From: Porticoccaceae bacterium
GTDB lineage: Bacteria > Pseudomonadota > Gammaproteobacteria > Pseudomonadales > Porticoccaceae
DNA: 6,693 bases
Assembly (NCBI GenBank): GCA_003491845.1
Contig: DNBN01000292.1
Location: forward strand, 1-6,693
Direction: 5' to 3'
Shown here piece after piece: positions 5,464-6,693 of the stretch. A program made the position numbers and the translations under genes. Every line of letters begins with the position of its first letter. Within the stretch, counting starts at the first letter, position 1. Below the pieces are notes generated by a model that did not search any database, was not told the DNA's origin, and saw only the letters and a program-made list of their open reading frames with translations.

Positions 5464-6200
5464 TTCACAGCCCCCAACAGATCATGCTTTCTGTCATGAC
5501 CTTGAAATGACTTAAGCGCATCCCAGTCCGGCTTACCAATGGACTTCCATTCTCTGCTAATTGCAAAATCCACAACACCTAACAGATCAAAACCGTGCCT
5601 TTTCAAAATGAGAAAGTCTTGGGTGATTACCGTAACCATCTTCTTAGCTGGCTTTCTGCCTTTACGCTCATCAAGCTTATACTCCCACCATTTCTTCCAA
5701 GCAGACTTACTAACACCTTCCGGTGAAGTGTTAAGGAGGATAGAGCGCCAACATGTTTGTTCTTTTTGATGTTTGTTCTTTATGATATTTGTTCTTTGGG
5801 TCTGATTACCTTGATCTGGGTTTACTTGATCTGGGTTTACTTGATCTGGGTTTCGATGATCTAGTGGAAAGCGACCCCTGACATCAGTCACTAACCAATC
5901 CCACCGCACGACATGACCGCTTTCGTTTCTAACAATTTCTCTACGGATGTATCCCGCGCTCTCAAGCTCATCGGTAATGCGCGTCATTTTGACGTTGCCG
6001 ACTCCAAATACAGTGCAAAGCTGATTGTTAGTTATTTGCCACTCATCAATATGGCTCAGAAGATAAACAAGCACTCCAAGAGACTCTGGACTCAATGAGT
6101 CATCTCGCTGTGTGCTTGCTGATTTTGTTTCGGAACCTCGAAGAAGGCTGTTGGGGAGGCGGGTGTAGTCTTGCTTGAGGGTGGCTCTTCGGTAAATCAT
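5460..6200 (-). CDS. Phage replication initiator, lambda O-like organisation (246 aa)
   Basis: Residues 10-105 form a winged-helix domain typical of phage replication initiators: DYTRLPNSLL, LSPESLGVLVYLLSHIDEW, a helix-turn-helix at about 57-90 (QITNNQL to GYIRRE), then a wing. A linker follows with NPDQ three times (117-129, VNPDQ period) and a Lys/Gln-rich stretch. Residues 155-230 (SAWKKWWEYKLDERKG, then LLGVVDFAISREWKS) match, from memory, a C-terminal domain common in phage replication proteins with a conserved W-x-x-W-x-x-Y-K start. The linker DNA is itself repetitive and looks like the origin. The ATG at 6200 has GGA 6 nt upstream. It is the first gene of the leftward operon and overlaps the primase gene by ATGA. 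Confidence 0.88.
   Translation of the reverse strand: MIYRRATLKQDYTRLPNSLLRGSETKSASTQRDDSLSPESLGVLVYLLSHIDEWQITNNQLCTVFGVGNVKMTRITDELESAGYIRREIVRNESGHVVRWDWLVTDVRGRFPLDHRNPDQVNPDQVNPDQGNQTQRTNIIKNKHQKEQTCWRSILLNTSPEGVSKSAWKKWWEYKLDERKGRKPAKKMVTVITQDFLILKRHGFDLLGVVDFAISREWKSIGKPDWDALKSFQGHDRKHDLLGAVK
5753..5800. repeat. Three tandem 16-bp AT-rich repeats (candidate DNA unwinding element)
   Basis: Three adjacent copies start at 5753, 5769 and 5785: ATGTTTGTTCTTTTTG, ATGTTTGTTCTTTATG, ATATTTGTTCTTTGGG. The shared core TTTGTTCTTT recurs at 5756, 5772 and 5788, exactly 16 bp apart. Copies 1 and 2 match at 15 of 16 bases and copies 2 and 3 at 13 of 16. About 27% of the bases are G or C, and one strand is nearly all purine apart from C. 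The period is not a multiple of three, so the copies encode different residues in the initiator; constraint on DNA rather than protein is the simplest reading. Confidence 0.88.
5810..5854. repeat. Three tandem 15-bp iterons with GATC
   Basis: CTTGATCTGGGTTTA occurs at 5810-5824 and 5825-5839 without change and at 5840-5854 with only the last base altered. Each copy contains GATC (5813, 5828, 5843), and a fourth GATC follows in register at 5858 inside a degenerate unit (GATGATCT). The repeats are in frame and encode the NPDQ units of the initiator linker. Their number, length, tandem spacing and place inside an initiator gene fit initiator-binding iterons such as those in lambda gene O. Confidence 0.9.
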
Positions 6201-6221
6201 ATGCGATCCATGTCAGTTCAC

Positions 6222-6262
6222 TGTGTTAAATTATGTACAAGTGTAAATCTTTAACTAACACA
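6222..6262. promoter_or_regulatory. Candidate repressor operator, inverted repeat TGTGTTA / TAACACA
   Basis: Perfect 7-bp arms lie at 6222-6228 and 6256-6262. Between them are AAGTGTA (6239-6245) and a TGTACA palindrome (6234-6239). GTGTTAAAT and GTGTAAAT also form an 18-bp-spaced direct repeat (6223 and 6241). TAACACA recurs at 6460-6466, just before the repressor gene's SD, and AAGTGTA-like sites recur at 6335-6341 (inverted) and 6400-6406 (TAGTGTA, overlapping the repressor -10 box). One further TAACACA at 2904-2910 is about what chance predicts. The sites overlap both promoters, as operators would. Confidence 0.4.
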
Positions 6263-6268
6263 TAGCAA
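6240..6268 (-). promoter_or_regulatory. Weak candidate promoter of the replication operon
   Basis: Read leftward, TTGCTA (6263-6268) and TACACT (6240-6245) are separated by 17 bp, each matching the sigma70 consensus at 4 of 6 bases. An alternative -10 is CATAAT (6230-6235), but its -35 is poor. Either would start transcription 30-45 bases before the initiator ATG at 6200 and overlaps the candidate operator. The operon must start in this region, but the exact promoter is uncertain. Confidence 0.35.
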
Positions 6269-6379
6269 CGATGAATTTTTTGAGTCGCGGCAAATCACAA
6301 AACTACCTTTGTATTAATGCATATCTTTTTTTTCTACACTTAGATTTCTATTTTTTCACTAGCGTCTAATAATTAACTC

Positions 6380-6409
6380 TTGACATTAATATTTACCTTA
6401 GTGTATAAC
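6380..6409 (+). promoter_or_regulatory. Sigma70 promoter for the CI-like repressor gene
   Basis: A perfect -35 TTGACA (6380-6385) is followed after 18 bp by TATAAC (6404-6409), 5 of 6 to the -10 consensus. Transcription would start near 6416, leaving a leader of about 63 nt before the ATG at 6479. TAGTGTA at 6400-6406 overlaps the -10 box and resembles the AAGTGTA site near the opposite promoter, which would allow autoregulation. Confidence 0.75.
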
Positions 6410-6478
6410 GAGAAAATAGATATCCTAAATTTATGCCTATATAAAGGTTTGAAATGGCTTAACACACGGAGACTGTTA

Positions 6479-6693
6479 ATGGACAAACTTGGAAAAGAAA
6501 AAAGATCAACGATAGTCAACAACGCACTTGATAACGCTGGCGTACCCAACTGGGGACGAGCCGGAATTATTAAAAGCGCGTTGAGCGTATCACCCGCAAC
6601 AGCTAGTGGATGGCTCACTGGCTCGTTGCCAAAAGATCCTCATTCATTGCTACACTTCTGCGACAAGTATGATTTAAGCCCCCACGAGTGGGT
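6479..6693 (+). CDS. CI-like phage repressor, N-terminal HTH domain (partial, runs off window)
   Basis: The ATG at 6479 follows GGAGA (6468-6472) at good spacing, and the frame stays open for 71 codons to the window end, so the C-terminus is missing. The visible part fits the bacteriophage CI-repressor helix-turn-helix family: a first helix (KRSTIVNNALDNAG), then NWGRAGIIKSALSVSPATAS with the HTH at about 27-46, then the typical G-W-L-x-G-x-L-P-K-D (44-53) and a final helix LLHFCDKYDLSPHEW. It would bind operators in the adjacent control region and hold the leftward replication operon off during lysogeny. Whether a LexA-type self-cleaving peptidase domain follows cannot be seen. It is divergent to the initiator gene and has its own strong promoter. 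Confidence 0.85.
   Translation, partial: MDKLGKEKRSTIVNNALDNAGVPNWGRAGIIKSALSVSPATASGWLTGSLPKDPHSLLHFCDKYDLSPHEW

Larger units (their letters stand above)
5753..5861. other. Candidate phage origin of replication inside the initiator gene
   Basis: GATC-bearing 15-bp iterons (5810-5854, with a degenerate fourth unit to 5861) lie nine bases from three AT-rich 16-bp repeats (5753-5800), all within the initiator linker coding sequence. Lambda and related phages place iterons and an AT-rich melting region inside gene O in the same way. The initiator winged helix would bind the iterons and duplex opening would begin in the 16-bp repeats, next to the primase-helicase gene product's entry point. Function is inferred from architecture. 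Confidence 0.72.
6201..6478. promoter_or_regulatory. Divergent immunity control region between initiator and CI-like genes
   Basis: This 278-bp stretch has no convincing gene. It is AT-rich, with T runs at 6326-6333 and 6351-6356 and ATTAATGCATAT at 6314-6325. It separates the leftward replication operon from the rightward repressor gene and holds the promoters and repeated candidate operator half-sites listed separately. The layout is that of a phage genetic switch, although no cro gene lies directly next to it. Confidence 0.75.

Noticed and set aside
5753..5854. CRISPR array
   Set aside because: The repeats are 15-16 bp and directly tandem without unique spacers, and they lie inside a conserved coding sequence.
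6373..6618. Minus-strand frame overlapping the CI-like gene and its promoter
   Set aside because: Its product has no family likeness. The opposing frame matches the phage CI HTH pattern and has a promoter and SD.

Overview
This window reads as the early (immunity and replication) region of a temperate double-stranded DNA phage or prophage of a Gram-negative bacterium, most likely a gammaproteobacterium. The grounds are tightly packed overlapping genes, strong Shine-Dalgarno (SD) sequences, a CI-like repressor divergent from a replication operon, a lambda-O-like initiator, a fused TOPRIM primase/DnaB-type helicase, and a set of small nucleases. Base composition is moderate by eye. The host cannot be named from the sequence alone. 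No rRNA, tRNA, integrase, structural or lysis gene is visible.

Right edge (6201-6693): a 278-bp AT-rich control region separates the replication operon (leftward) from a CI-like repressor gene (rightward, cut by the window end). It carries a sigma70 promoter with a perfect TTGACA box for the repressor, a weaker leftward promoter candidate, and repeated TGTGTTA/TAACACA and AAGTGTA-type sites that may be operators.

Centre (1332-6200, minus strand): nine genes form one apparent operon, with overlaps or gaps of only a few bases. In transcription order they are: an initiator with a winged-helix N-terminus; the TOPRIM/helicase replicative protein; a coiled-coil protein; a small XRE repressor (possible Cro); a Ref-like HNH nuclease; a DUF3310 protein (T7 gp1.7/SaV type); an Hjc-like PD-(D/E)XK resolvase; a small unknown; and a second PD-(D/E)XK protein. 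The initiator gene contains three 15-bp tandem repeats, each with GATC, followed nine bases away by three AT-rich 16-bp tandem repeats. This looks like a lambda-type replication origin buried in the initiator gene.

Left edge (1-1300, plus strand): a probable attenuator or terminator hairpin precedes five small genes of unknown or regulatory function. They are joined by nearly identical stop/start junctions (SD, then GTGATG), and the last encodes a helix-turn-helix protein. The set ends at a strong intrinsic terminator in the 31-bp gap where it meets the replication operon head-on.

Inferred working: CI shuts off the leftward operon. After derepression the initiator binds its internal iterons and the AT-rich repeats melt. 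The primase-helicase then starts replication, and the distal nucleases and DUF3310 protein support recombination, branched-DNA processing or nucleotide supply.
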